Assembly: GCA_017379075.1 (NCBI GenBank)
Contig: JAFNXL010000041.1
Span: 83,340 to 147,339 of the forward strand
Reading direction: 5' to 3'
From: Bacteroidaceae bacterium
Lineage (GTDB): Bacteria; Bacteroidota; Bacteroidia; Bacteroidales; Bacteroidaceae
Length of the DNA stretch: 64,000 nucleotides
Part shown: piece by piece, positions 27,812 to 36,488 of the stretch
How the letters are laid out: each line of letters starts with the position of its first letter
Numbering within the stretch: the first letter of the stretch is position 1
Notes under the pieces: generated by a model
The model's input: the letters and a program-made list of their open reading frames with translations, nothing else
The model's database searches: none
What the model was told of the DNA's origin: nothing
Translations under genes and position numbers: made by a program

Positions 27812-29995
27812 ATGAAAAACAAACTATTCCCTTTGGCATTCTCCTTATGCCTGTTTGGATGTAATGCGACATCGCAACGAGCACTATATGCCGATGACGG
27901 TGTGAAGACCACCTTCCAGACCGGAAGCGCGTGGCGGCCCACCATTGACAACAGGGCCGATGCCGTGATGGTGTATGGTGTGGGTGGTAATCCCGGCGCA
28001 CCTTCTGGACGTTCCATCGAGGACAGAATCCGTTCGTGGAAGGAACGCGGCTACATCACCCATTTCATGACGGGCATTGCATGGGGTGAATACCAGGACT
28101 ACTTCACCGGAAAGTGGGACGGTAAGACGCATTTTGACGAAGGACAGGTGCAGCAGAACGGCGACACCATCTGGCACGGCCCCATGGTACCTTATATTGT
28201 ACCCACGGAAAACTATCTCAATTACATCAAGGAAAGGCACGTCAAGCGCGTGATCGATGCGGGCATAGACGCCATCTTCATGGAAGAGCCAGAGTTCTGG
28301 GCCAGGGCTGGCTATAGCGAGTCCTTCAAGAAGGAGTGGGAAAAATATTACGGCTTTGCCTGGCGACCGCCTCACGAGTCACCGGAGAACACCTGGCTGG
28401 CCAACAAGCTGAAATACCAACTCTACTATAACGCCCTGAACGAGGTCTTCACCTATGCCAAATCCTACGGCAAGACCAAGGGAATGGACGTGAAGTGCTA
28501 TGTGCCCACCCATTCACTGGTCAACTACTCGCAGTGGCAGATTGTCTCGCCCGAAGCCAGCCTGGCATCGCTGGAGTGTGTGGACGGCTACATCGCACAG
28601 GTGTGGACGGGCACGGCACGAGCCCAGAACTATTTCAACGGACGCCAGGCCGAGCGTGTCTTCGAGACGGCCTATCTGGAGTATGGCTCCATGGAGTCTA
28701 TGACCGCGCCCACCGGCCGCAAGATGTTCTTCCTCACTGACCCCATTGAGGACCAACCCAGAGACTGGGACGACTTCAAGCGCAACTATCAGGCCACCTT
28801 TGCCGCGCAACTGATGTATCCCAACATCGCCAACTTCGAGGTGATGCCCTGGCCCGAACGTGTCTATGACGGCCTGTACCGCGTAAGTGCCGACAGCGAG
28901 GAGCGCACATACATTCCCCGCCGTTTCTCCACCCAAATGCAGGTTATGGTCAATTCGCTGAACAAAATGCCACTCTCGGACAATAAGGTGAACGGCAGTG
29001 AGGGACTTACCGTGCTCATGGCCAACTCCCTCATGTTCCAGCGTGTGCCCGTGCACAAAGGTTACAAGGATCCGCAACTGTCCAACTTCTTCGGTCTGGC
29101 GCTTCCTTTCCTCAAACGCGGCGTACCCGTCCGCACCGCACACCTGGAGAATCTGGTGCATGGTGCGTTGGACGAGACCAAAGTGCTGCTCATGTCTTAT
29201 TCCAACTACAAGCCTCTCGATGCTGACGCCCATCGCCACCTTGCACAATGGGTGAAAGACGGCGGCACGCTGGTTTACAGCAGTCGGGATGAAGACCCCT
29301 TCCAGACGGTGATGGAGTGGTGGAACCAGAATGGTAACCGCTATGGCGCGCCCTCTGCCCATCTCTTCTCTTTGATGGGCATACCCGAAAAGGCTCGTGA
29401 GGGTATATATAAATATGGTAAGGGCACCGTCATGGTGGCTCGCAAAGACCCCAAGGAATATGTGCTTTCCGAGGGCGCTGACCAGAATTTTGTCCGTGAG
29501 GTGTCTGCGTTGTACAAGAAAGCGGCAAAAGGCAGAGACCTCGAGTTCAAGAATGTATTCAGTCTGCAAAGAGGCATGTACGACCTTGTGGCGGTAATGA
29601 ATGAGAGCATAACAGAGGAGCCGTACCGCATTGAGGGAACTTTGATAGACCTTTTCGACCCCGAACTTCCCGTATGCACTTCAAAGGAAATTCGTCCCGG
29701 CGAACAGGGCTATTTCATCAATCTTGACCGTGTGAAGAAGGGTAAACCCCAGGTACTGGCCTCTGGCAGCAGGGAGAGCGACGAGGTCATTGCCTCGCAC
29801 AGCTACACTTATCTGGCCAAGGGACCGCAGCGCACCACGGCCGTCTCCCGTGTGTGGTTGCCGTCTCGCCCCACCGCAGTGAAGGTCAATGGCAAGGACG
29901 TGTTGGATGAAAGGGCATGGCATGCCCCCAGCCAGACCTATTTGCTCAAATACGAAAACGACCCCGATGGTGTCAGGGTCGAATTCGTGTGGTAA
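27812..29995 (+). CDS. Lipoprotein resembling a glycoside hydrolase (TIM barrel plus amidotransferase-like domain)
   Basis: The 727-residue product has a lipobox (LFGC, Cys17). The N-terminal half reads like a TIM-barrel hydrolase, with GYITHFMTGIAWGEYQDYF, VIDAGIDAIFMEEPEFWAR (adjacent Glu residues that could be catalytic) and QLMYPNIANFEVMPWPERVY. The middle (VRTAHLENL through LMSYSNYKPLDADAHRHLAQWVKDGGTLVYSS) resembles the trimerisation/amidotransferase-like domain of GH42 beta-galactosidases. A C-terminal beta domain follows. I cannot assign a numbered GH family. It is probably exposed on the cell surface or in the periplasm. It is monocistronic, between the hairpin array and a bidirectional terminator. 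Confidence 0.65.
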   Translation: MKNKLFPLAFSLCLFGCNATSQRALYADDGVKTTFQTGSAWRPTIDNRADAVMVYGVGGNPGAPSGRSIEDRIRSWKERGYITHFMTGIAWGEYQDYFTGKWDGKTHFDEGQVQQNGDTIWHGPMVPYIVPTENYLNYIKERHVKRVIDAGIDAIFMEEPEFWARAGYSESFKKEWEKYYGFAWRPPHESPENTWLANKLKYQLYYNALNEVFTYAKSYGKTKGMDVKCYVPTHSLVNYSQWQIVSPEASLASLECVDGYIAQVWTGTARAQNYFNGRQAERVFETAYLEYGSMESMTAPTGRKMFFLTDPIEDQPRDWDDFKRNYQATFAAQLMYPNIANFEVMPWPERVYDGLYRVSADSEERTYIPRRFSTQMQVMVNSLNKMPLSDNKVNGSEGLTVLMANSLMFQRVPVHKGYKDPQLSNFFGLALPFLKRGVPVRTAHLENLVHGALDETKVLLMSYSNYKPLDADAHRHLAQWVKDGGTLVYSSRDEDPFQTVMEWWNQNGNRYGAPSAHLFSLMGIPEKAREGIYKYGKGTVMVARKDPKEYVLSEGADQNFVREVSALYKKAAKGRDLEFKNVFSLQRGMYDLVAVMNESITEEPYRIEGTLIDLFDPELPVCTSKEIRPGEQGYFINLDRVKKGKPQVLASGSRESDEVIASHSYTYLAKGPQRTTAVSRVWLPSRPTAVKVNGKDVLDERAWHAPSQTYLLKYENDPDGVRVEFVW

Positions 29996-30081
29996 ATGTC
30001 AAAAAGAGAAACCAGAACTTAACGTCTGTTTTTCTAAAAACGATATCCAGGTTCTGAATCTGCACACAAGATGACAGAACA

Positions 30082-30120
30082 GAAAAAGGGGCAAATCCGA
30101 TTTGGACTTGCCCCTTTTTC
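30082..30120. terminator. Bidirectional intrinsic terminator
   Basis: GAAAAAGGGGCAA (30082-30094) pairs perfectly with TTGCCCCTTTTTC (30108-30120). A- and T-runs at the outer ends let it serve both converging genes. Confidence 0.9.
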
Positions 30121-30152
30121 AAAGTTATAAAGGTGTGTGATGTGTGTCTTGA

Positions 30153-32306
30153 TTAGTAGAACAAGTAACGCTTGTCCTCTACATTTGCCTTCTGATAAAG
30201 TTCGCTGGTGAAGGTGCTCAGCGCACGCATGTTCATCTGGGTGAGCTGCTGCATTTCCTTCTTCTCGTCGAACTTGGTTTCGTGGCTGTGCTGGCCAAGT
30301 ACCTGGAAGGCGTAAACGCCACCCTTGCCCTCGATGCCGGCCTTGAAGTCGCCCTTCTTGGCGGTGCTTACGGCGCCACTCAGCGCGGGTTCGGTTGTGC
30401 CAACCTTAGAAACGAAGGTGTTGCTTCCGAAGGTAACGTGCTTGATGGTGTCGGTAACAGCACCAGCAATCTTGGCTGCGTCGGCTACAGACTTCACGTT
30501 TGCCATCTTCTCCATCAACAGGGCTGCCTTCTTCTCCTTCTGTACTTCGGTGGTGAGGAAAGTCTTCACCTGCTCGTCGTTCCAGGGCAGATAACCCTTT
30601 TCGTTTACTGCGGTGAGGATAACTACCAGCATGTGGTCGTTGTCGCCACACTCATAGAGGGGAGAAACATCGCCAGTCTTGGTGTCTTCGTTGAAAACCC
30701 AACGCAGGGCTTCGCTGGTACGACGTACGTTGGCTACATTGTGTTCGGCGCTGCTCATAGAATTGCGGGTCTGTACGGTGTAACCGGCAGCCTGTGCGTT
30801 TGCTTCGATATCCTCAGCCTTGGGGTTGCCAGCCAGGAATGCGCTGAAGTCGTTGTAGGCTTTGCCATAGGTTTCCTTGCTGAAGTCGTATGTACGCTTG
30901 ATGACTGCGGCATTGTACTTGTTGATGAAGTTCTTGCGGTCTGTTACCTGTGCAATGATTACACCCTGTCCGTCCAGTACGATCTTGTTGTATGAACCGG
31001 TGCTTGCGGTGGTAACGGTCTCAATGAACTTGCGGTTGTTCTCGTCCATCATCTGTCCTTCGTAGTCCTTGCCAGTAATCCAGTTCTTGGTGCCGGGCTG
31101 GTTGTACTTCTTGGCAATTGAGTCGAAGTGAGTGCCTGCCTGCAGGGCGGTCATGATGCTGTCTGCGGTCTTCTGTGCAGCTTCCATGTCCACACCGGGA
31201 ACGGCAATCTGACGCAGTTCTACAGAGTCGGGAAGTTCAACCTTAGAAATCAGACGGATGATGTTGCAACTGTTGTCGGCGATGTTGTTGTAGGGGCCAA
31301 CCTGTGCGCCAACCTTCAGTGTGTCGATAGCCTTAGCAATGTCAGAGGGGAATGCGTTGGCGCTGATGGGCAGTGCGCTGTAGGGAATCTTGCTGGCAGC
31401 CTCGCGAACGATCTTGGCTGCGTTGCCACCTTCGTTGAGTGCCTTTGCATAGCCGTCCATTTCAGCCTTGAGGGCATCCTTGTCGGCCTGGCTAGCCTTA
31501 ACGGCAACGTCAATGTACTTGATGTCGCGGGTTTCCTGGTTGGTGCGGAAGATTTCCTTCATCTCTTCGTACTTGGCCTGGAGGTCAGCGTCCTCAACCT
31601 TCACTTCGTCGTCCTTCACACTGGTATAGGGAACGGCTGTCATGAGAATGTCTCTTTCAATGCTGCGGGCATCAAAGTTCATCTTTGCTGAAACGGGGTT
31701 GCTCAGCATGGCGCCAGTGAGCAGGTTCTGGAACTTCTCTGCCAATGTCTGGTGGCGCAAGCTCTTTTCAATGAACTGCCAGTAGTTGTACATGTTTACA
31801 TACTGTTCCTTGCTCTCAGCGGGGATGTCCATGTTGTTGACAACCTCGTTGTACTGGGTGAGGAACTGCTTCAGCGCGTTGGCGTCGAATGTGCCCTGCT
31901 GGGTGCGGAAGGGAGTCTGTGCCAGCAGAGGGCTCTTGCCGGTGCTGATGATGTTCTGCAATTCGGCGTCGGTAACGGTGAGACCCAACTTTTCTGCCTC
32001 GTGCTCAATGAGCTTCTGGTTTACATAAGTCTGCCAAACCTGGTCGCGGAGCATGGTGAGCTGGTCGTCGGTCAGTGAAGTCATTCCACTGGTGAACTTT
32101 ACCACGCTGGTGTACTCTTCTACCAACTTGCTGTACTCTTGAATGTTGATACTTTCGCCATACACTTCACCAATTCGCTGACGGCTCTCGTTCTGTGAGT
32201 AAGAGAGCGAACGTACAAACTCTTCGGCGATGAAGGCGAACAGGGCCAATCCCACCACTGCGATGAGGACCTTGCCCTTGCTTCTGATTGTTTGTAATGC
32301 TGCCAT
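30153..32306 (-). CDS. ppiD: PpiD/SurA-type periplasmic peptidyl-prolyl isomerase chaperone
   Basis: The 717-residue protein has one N-terminal transmembrane anchor (KVLIAVVGLALFAFIAEEFV), then a SurA-N-like helical chaperone region with QRIGEVYGESINIQEY. Parvulin-type segments follow (VELRQIAVPGVDMEAAQ, AGTHFDSIAKKYNQPGTKN and ASTGSYNKIVLDGQGVIIAQV). PpiD proteins sit in the inner membrane facing the periplasm and assist newly exported outer-membrane proteins. It lies about 90 nt downstream of the corC-like gene on the same strand, with its own -7 box. Confidence 0.85.
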   Translation of the reverse strand: MAALQTIRSKGKVLIAVVGLALFAFIAEEFVRSLSYSQNESRQRIGEVYGESINIQEYSKLVEEYTSVVKFTSGMTSLTDDQLTMLRDQVWQTYVNQKLIEHEAEKLGLTVTDAELQNIISTGKSPLLAQTPFRTQQGTFDANALKQFLTQYNEVVNNMDIPAESKEQYVNMYNYWQFIEKSLRHQTLAEKFQNLLTGAMLSNPVSAKMNFDARSIERDILMTAVPYTSVKDDEVKVEDADLQAKYEEMKEIFRTNQETRDIKYIDVAVKASQADKDALKAEMDGYAKALNEGGNAAKIVREAASKIPYSALPISANAFPSDIAKAIDTLKVGAQVGPYNNIADNSCNIIRLISKVELPDSVELRQIAVPGVDMEAAQKTADSIMTALQAGTHFDSIAKKYNQPGTKNWITGKDYEGQMMDENNRKFIETVTTASTGSYNKIVLDGQGVIIAQVTDRKNFINKYNAAVIKRTYDFSKETYGKAYNDFSAFLAGNPKAEDIEANAQAAGYTVQTRNSMSSAEHNVANVRRTSEALRWVFNEDTKTGDVSPLYECGDNDHMLVVILTAVNEKGYLPWNDEQVKTFLTTEVQKEKKAALLMEKMANVKSVADAAKIAGAVTDTIKHVTFGSNTFVSKVGTTEPALSGAVSTAKKGDFKAGIEGKGGVYAFQVLGQHSHETKFDEKKEMQQLTQMNMRALSTFTSELYQKANVEDKRYLFY

Positions 32307-32346
32307 TTTTTATGATTTATTAATTATTATTTTCATTAAAAGCGCA

Positions 32347-32354
32347 CAAAGATA
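32347..32354 (-). promoter_or_regulatory. Candidate -7 box for ppiD
   Basis: TATCTTTG on the minus strand, about 40 nt upstream of the ppiD start. No TTG at 20-nt spacing was seen. Confidence 0.4.
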
Positions 32355-32399
32355 GACAATTTTTCTCAGATTACACCTATTTATATAATAAAAAGTGGT

Positions 32400-33692
32400 C
32401 TAAACGAGCACTTTGAGTCTGACAAGCTCTATCTTGGTGGTGGTTTTCTGGATAATCTTGAATTCCCACTGCCCGAACTTGACCACTTCGTTCAGTTTAG
32501 GGAAACTCTGGTATTCGTGCAGAATCAGTCCGCCTACGGTGAGATATTCGTCACTCTCTGGCAGTTCAAGGTCCAGAATTTCGTTGGCCTTGGCGATTTC
32601 AAGTCGGGCCGAAATCAGATACTCGCCGTTGTCCAGCTGCTTGGCGGTGTAGTTTACGTTGTCGTGCTCATCCTCAATGTCTCCGAAGATTTCCTCTACA
32701 AGGTCTTCCAAGGTGACTATTCCGCTTGTGCCGCCAAACTCGTCCACCACCACGGCTAGTGATTTCTTCTGGCTGATGAGGGCGTGCATGAGCTTTTGGG
32801 CGTTCATGGTTTCCGGGACGAATGGCGCTTCCCTGATGTACTTGGTCCAGTCTTCTCCGGCTTGCAGACGGAACATTTCGGAAGAATGAATGTAGCCCTT
32901 GATGTTGTCTATGTCTTCGTGGTAGACCATTATCTTCGAATGGCCGGTTTCCACAAATTGGTTCTTAAGCTCGTCCAGTGGTGTCTGGTCATCCACTGCC
33001 TCCACTTCGGTGCGGGGAACAATGCAGTCGCGCACCTTCACACTACTGAAATCGAGCGCATTCTGGAAAATCTTAATCTCGTCTTCTATGTCCTTCTCAT
33101 CCTCGATGTTGTCAATGTTGCTCTGTATCAGATAGTCGAGGTCTACCTTGGTGAAAATCCTTGCTTGGGCTTGACTTTTTACTTTCATGCCAAGAAGAGC
33201 GAGGATGCCCTTGCTGAGCGCACTGGTAAACTTGCTTATGGGCCACAGTATAATGTAGATTAGGAATGTGGGGATGCTGAAGATATTTAGCATCCGATTG
33301 GGGTTCAATCGGAAAAGAGTCTTGGGGAGGAACTCTCCGGTTATCAATACGATAAGTGTGCTGATTCCGGTTTGGGCAATCAGACAGACAATCTCATTGA
33401 CGCCGTTGGACGACGGTTCCATCAATCCGAGGGGTTTGAGCAGCAGGGTGTCGATTATCTGTGCCATCAGTATACCATAGATGACAAGCGCAATGTTGTT
33501 GCCCACCAGCAAAGTGGAGATGAAATGGTTGGGATGGCGGTAAAAAATGTCGATGATGCGAGCGGTGATGCCCTGTTCTTCGCGATCCATCTCGAAACGG
33601 AGTTTGCTGCTCGTGACAAACGCGATTTCCATTCCGGAAAAGAGTGCCGAGAAGAGCAGTACGATAGCGGTCTCTATAAAAAGGGTGTTCAT
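32400..33692 (-). CDS. CNNM/CorC-family membrane protein with CBS domains
   Basis: In the 430-residue protein an N-terminal DUF21 (CNNM) membrane domain (TAIVLLFSALFSGMEIAFVTS, then further hydrophobic segments) is followed by two CBS domains. These include VRDCIVPRTEVEAVD, SKIMVYHEDIDNIKGYIH and LAVVVDEFGGTSGIVTLEDLVEEI. A C-terminal CorC_HlyC domain ends it. Such proteins are annotated as hemolysin-like or Mg/Co efflux proteins; the substrate is not evident from sequence. Its ATG overlaps the lptC stop by 4 nt, so it is translationally coupled to lptC. Confidence 0.9.
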   Translation of the reverse strand: MNTLFIETAIVLLFSALFSGMEIAFVTSSKLRFEMDREEQGITARIIDIFYRHPNHFISTLLVGNNIALVIYGILMAQIIDTLLLKPLGLMEPSSNGVNEIVCLIAQTGISTLIVLITGEFLPKTLFRLNPNRMLNIFSIPTFLIYIILWPISKFTSALSKGILALLGMKVKSQAQARIFTKVDLDYLIQSNIDNIEDEKDIEDEIKIFQNALDFSSVKVRDCIVPRTEVEAVDDQTPLDELKNQFVETGHSKIMVYHEDIDNIKGYIHSSEMFRLQAGEDWTKYIREAPFVPETMNAQKLMHALISQKKSLAVVVDEFGGTSGIVTLEDLVEEIFGDIEDEHDNVNYTAKQLDNGEYLISARLEIAKANEILDLELPESDEYLTVGGLILHEYQSFPKLNEVVKFGQWEFKIIQKTTTKIELVRLKVLV

Positions 33693-34324
33693 TGTTCTGT
33701 TGGGTTTGTAGCGTTCTGGACCGTGTCAGCCGGCATGCTTTGGTTTTGGGTGTCGCTCACGGGGAACGCTCCCGAACTGTTGGTAATCCAATAGCGGGTC
33801 ATGGTCTCGTTGCTGCGGAATTCATTGCCTTGCAACTCTCTTTCGGGCGTGATGATGCGGATGAACTTGTGGCTCCACATTTCATGCAAATCCATATCCC
33901 AGAACAGTTCTTCGGTCTTGAAGACTTCGTTTTTAGTGTTGCGGATGACCACACGACCTCTCAACTCCCACATCTTCTGGTTGTGAAGATAGGCGGTGTC
34001 GGCCTGGACATAGAGGTCTACATGGAAGTTCTCGTCGAAGCGTTCCATGAGCAATCCTTTTTTGAATTTCCAGGTACTAGGGCCGTTGTTGTTCTTTCCG
34101 CTTGTATAGATGTCCCATTCCTCGGCAACCATGTGATAGCGCATCACTCCGGAGTCTGAAATGAGCGTGTTGATGCCTCTTGAATGCATGAAAGGCAGGG
34201 AGTCTTCGGCATGGATGGCGGCAGCGGGGTGTTCCACATCTCCGCTACAGGAAAAGAGGAAGGCGCACCAGAGAGCCAATATGCATGTTGCAATGGCAAT
34301 TTTGTATGACGGACGTTTGTTCAC
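33689..34324 (-). CDS. lptC: LPS export protein LptC, lipoprotein form
   Basis: The 211-residue protein starts with a hydrophobic segment ending in a lipobox-like FLFSC (Cys26). Then comes an LptC-type beta-jellyroll (GVMRYHMVAEEWDIYTSG, VQADTAYLHNQKMWELRG, IRNTKNEVFKTEELFWDM, ELQGNEFRSNETM). LptC links the inner-membrane LptBFG transporter to LptA in LPS export. It overlaps the corC-like gene by 4 nt and follows the outer-membrane protein gene by 1 nt, indicating one operon. Confidence 0.85.
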   Translation of the reverse strand: MNKRPSYKIAIATCILALWCAFLFSCSGDVEHPAAAIHAEDSLPFMHSRGINTLISDSGVMRYHMVAEEWDIYTSGKNNNGPSTWKFKKGLLMERFDENFHVDLYVQADTAYLHNQKMWELRGRVVIRNTKNEVFKTEELFWDMDLHEMWSHKFIRIITPERELQGNEFRSNETMTRYWITNSSGAFPVSDTQNQSMPADTVQNATNPTEQ

Positions 34325-34325
34325 G

Positions 34326-35615
34326 TTATCTAATCTTGAATTTCATGAACCACGATTCGGCAAAGGTGACTCCGAGGCTGACAAGGAAGTAGTCTTCCGT
34401 AATCATGCCGCTTGCTTTGGGGTCGCGACGCAACCATTGCAAGGAAATGTTGGCCATGGGGCCTCGGTTGATGCTGTTGCTGATGGGAAGTCCCACACCG
34501 GCGGTGATGCCGTATTCGCTTGGGCCGTCATGCCCGTTTACTTTCAGGTAAGGGGTGGAGTAGTGTGCGCCGAAACGATAATGCACACGGTTGAAGAAGT
34601 TGTTACTGAGAGGATCGGGTGTATACTGCGCTCCTGCAGAAATCTTGCTGCGGTTCATGTAGCCTCCTTCCTTGGCGGTATAGGATAGACCTCCCTCTGT
34701 GCTCATTTGCGGAGTTTTACAATCGCCCCATTTTTCATAAGTATAGTCGGCGGCAACCAGTAGTCTTCCGCTGTGCTCCCAGGCCAGTCCACCTCCCATG
34801 GTATAGGGCAGGTCAAAGGCATTCTTAGCCACAATGTTGATGCTGTCGCCCACAGTGTTGTATCGTACCAGTGAGGCGTCTCCCTTGATGTTATGGCCAA
34901 GGCTGGCGGTTGCGCCCACGGTAAGTCTGTTCTGCTCGTCAATGATGATGGGATACTGCACTCCGAGGTCTATCTTGTATGTTCTGATGTCCGCATTGTG
35001 TGTGGAGTTCAGTCCGCTATAATTGGAACTGACGGTTCCGTTCTCATCGAAAGTCTGTGAAAGATTATGTGTGTAGTTGCCCCATACATAATTGATATTG
35101 GCACCGATGGAAAGGTCGGCAAAGGGATTCCAACCCACACCCATATAGATTTGGTGGAGTCCGCCCTCACCGTAGTATGAGCTATGGCTGGTGATGGCTT
35201 GGGTGGAAGAGAAGTCGTTGGTTACCTTCTGGCTTGTGGCAAAGGAATAACCGATGGTGGTATAGGGTAGCATTCCTATTGAAAAACCCAATCCCTTGCG
35301 CAAGCGGAATCCCGCATTTACATAGTCAAAAGTACAGTTGTTAGCCCTGATGCGTGCCTCGCCACTCTTGAGACGGCCGGTAGACATGGTCATTCCGGCG
35401 TCGATAATCATGGTGAGGGAATCGATGGCCGAATACGAGGCAGGGTTGCTGGTGTTTACGCGGTTGCTTATGCGTATGGCCTTGCCAACGCCACCCATGG
35501 CCTTGTTGAAACTTGTAGACTGGTCGTTGATGGTTCCCAGCCCGAAGCGCGAATAGGATGAGTTGCTTCCGTTGTTCTGTGCCGAAACTTGCGCAAAAGC
35601 CAGGGCGGCCATCAA
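34326..35615 (-). CDS. Outer-membrane beta-barrel protein with frameshifted signal peptide
   Basis: About 430 residues with SYSRFGLGTINDQSTSFNKA, NRVNTSNPASYSAIDSL and long alternating beta strands; the Asn-Pro-Ala motif near the N-terminus is reminiscent of FadL/OMPP1 barrels. The uninterrupted frame begins at TTG 35615 or ATG 35612, giving only MAALAFAQVSAQ, too short and uncharged for a signal peptide. An ATG at 35649, overlapping the end of coaX by 14 nt, starts MTKNRHIAALS in another frame. Deleting one base near 35616-35620 would join it to LMAALAFAQVSAQ and restore an ideal signal peptide. So the gene appears frameshifted by a mutation, a sequencing error or a switchable site. Confidence 0.7.
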   Translation of the reverse strand: MMAALAFAQVSAQNNGSNSSYSRFGLGTINDQSTSFNKAMGGVGKAIRISNRVNTSNPASYSAIDSLTMIIDAGMTMSTGRLKSGEARIRANNCTFDYVNAGFRLRKGLGFSIGMLPYTTIGYSFATSQKVTNDFSSTQAITSHSSYYGEGGLHQIYMGVGWNPFADLSIGANINYVWGNYTHNLSQTFDENGTVSSNYSGLNSTHNADIRTYKIDLGVQYPIIIDEQNRLTVGATASLGHNIKGDASLVRYNTVGDSINIVAKNAFDLPYTMGGGLAWEHSGRLLVAADYTYEKWGDCKTPQMSTEGGLSYTAKEGGYMNRSKISAGAQYTPDPLSNNFFNRVHYRFGAHYSTPYLKVNGHDGPSEYGITAGVGLPISNSINRGPMANISLQWLRRDPKASGMITEDYFLVSLGVTFAESWFMKFKIR

Positions 35616-35635
35616 CAGACAGGGCGGCGATGTGT

Positions 35636-36367
35636 CTATTTTTTGTCATGATTGTAATCCAATATCTTGTTTAGTCCTCGGGGGACAATGAATTTGTCTG
35701 CAAAAATGATACTTTTAATTGTGGCGTCGAAATTGATTTTGTCTCCCCCAGTCAGGAAGACCAACAACTTGGGATATTTGCTTCGCATGGAGCGGATGTA
35801 CCCTTCAATCTCATATTTCATGCCGCGCAACACACCGGACCGAATGGCGGTTTCGGTGTCGTAACCCATTCCCGGCACATTGCCTTCTGCCGAGACCAAT
35901 GGAAGCTTGGCCGTAAACTCGTTCAGGGCGCGAAGGCGCATCTGCATGCCTGGCGCAATATTGCCGCCCCAATAGTTTCCTTTGGCATCAATCACTTCGT
36001 ATGTGATGCATGTGCCTGCATCAATGATGAGCAGGTCTTTTCCCGGTTTGAGCGAACGGGCTCCCACGGCGGCCGCAAGGCGGTCTGCACCCAATGTCTT
36101 GGGGCTGCGGTAGCGGTTGGTGATGGGTACTGGCGTCTCGTGTGAAAAACGAAGAATAGGAATATGCAAATTGCGGAGCTGCTCTTCGGCTTCTGCCGTC
36201 AGTTCCTTTACTGTTCCCACAATGCCGTGGGTGAAGGCATATTTTGCGGCAAATGCTCCCAGCGCCGACAGAGAGTCGTTGCTGGTGCGGATTTCCTCGA
36301 TGGGCTCGTCTCCGTCAAAGGCGACAAGTTTCGCCACAGTGTTGCCGATGTCTATTATCAATTTCAC
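35636..36367 (-). CDS. coaX: Type III pantothenate kinase
   Basis: This 243-residue enzyme phosphorylates pantothenate, the first step of coenzyme A synthesis. Motifs are the ATP-binding DIGNT at the N-terminus, the GADRLAAAVGARS segment and LLIIDAGTCITYEVID. The start is GTG at 36367 because DIGNT lies 6 residues in, as in the family. A -7 promoter box ends only 4 nt before this GTG, so the mRNA may be leaderless. Its 3' end overlaps the outer-membrane protein start. Confidence 0.93.
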   Translation of the reverse strand: MKLIIDIGNTVAKLVAFDGDEPIEEIRTSNDSLSALGAFAAKYAFTHGIVGTVKELTAEAEEQLRNLHIPILRFSHETPVPITNRYRSPKTLGADRLAAAVGARSLKPGKDLLIIDAGTCITYEVIDAKGNYWGGNIAPGMQMRLRALNEFTAKLPLVSAEGNVPGMGYDTETAIRSGVLRGMKYEIEGYIRSMRSKYPKLLVFLTGGDKINFDATIKSIIFADKFIVPRGLNKILDYNHDKK

Positions 36368-36371
36368 GCTG

Positions 36372-36379
36372 CAAAGTTA
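36372..36379 (-). promoter_or_regulatory. -7 box for coaX, nearly abutting the start codon
   Basis: TAACTTTG on the minus strand, then CAGC, then the GTG start of coaX. Transcription would begin at or just after the start codon region, implying a leaderless message. Confidence 0.55.
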
Positions 36380-36474
36380 CAATAATATGTTGAATTTTAA
36401 AAGATGATGCCTTAAAGAATAGCATATCAGGCAAAAAACTAATGCTTATGGGAGCCTTTTACGGCGAAAAGTTG

Positions 36475-36482
36475 TACCTTTG
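36475..36482 (+). promoter_or_regulatory. -7 box for the DUF4105 gene, nearly abutting the start codon
   Basis: TACCTTTG followed by CGGCCG and the ATG at 36489. No TTG is at the ideal -33 spacing. The transcript would have little or no leader. Confidence 0.5.
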
Positions 36483-36488
36483 CGGCCG

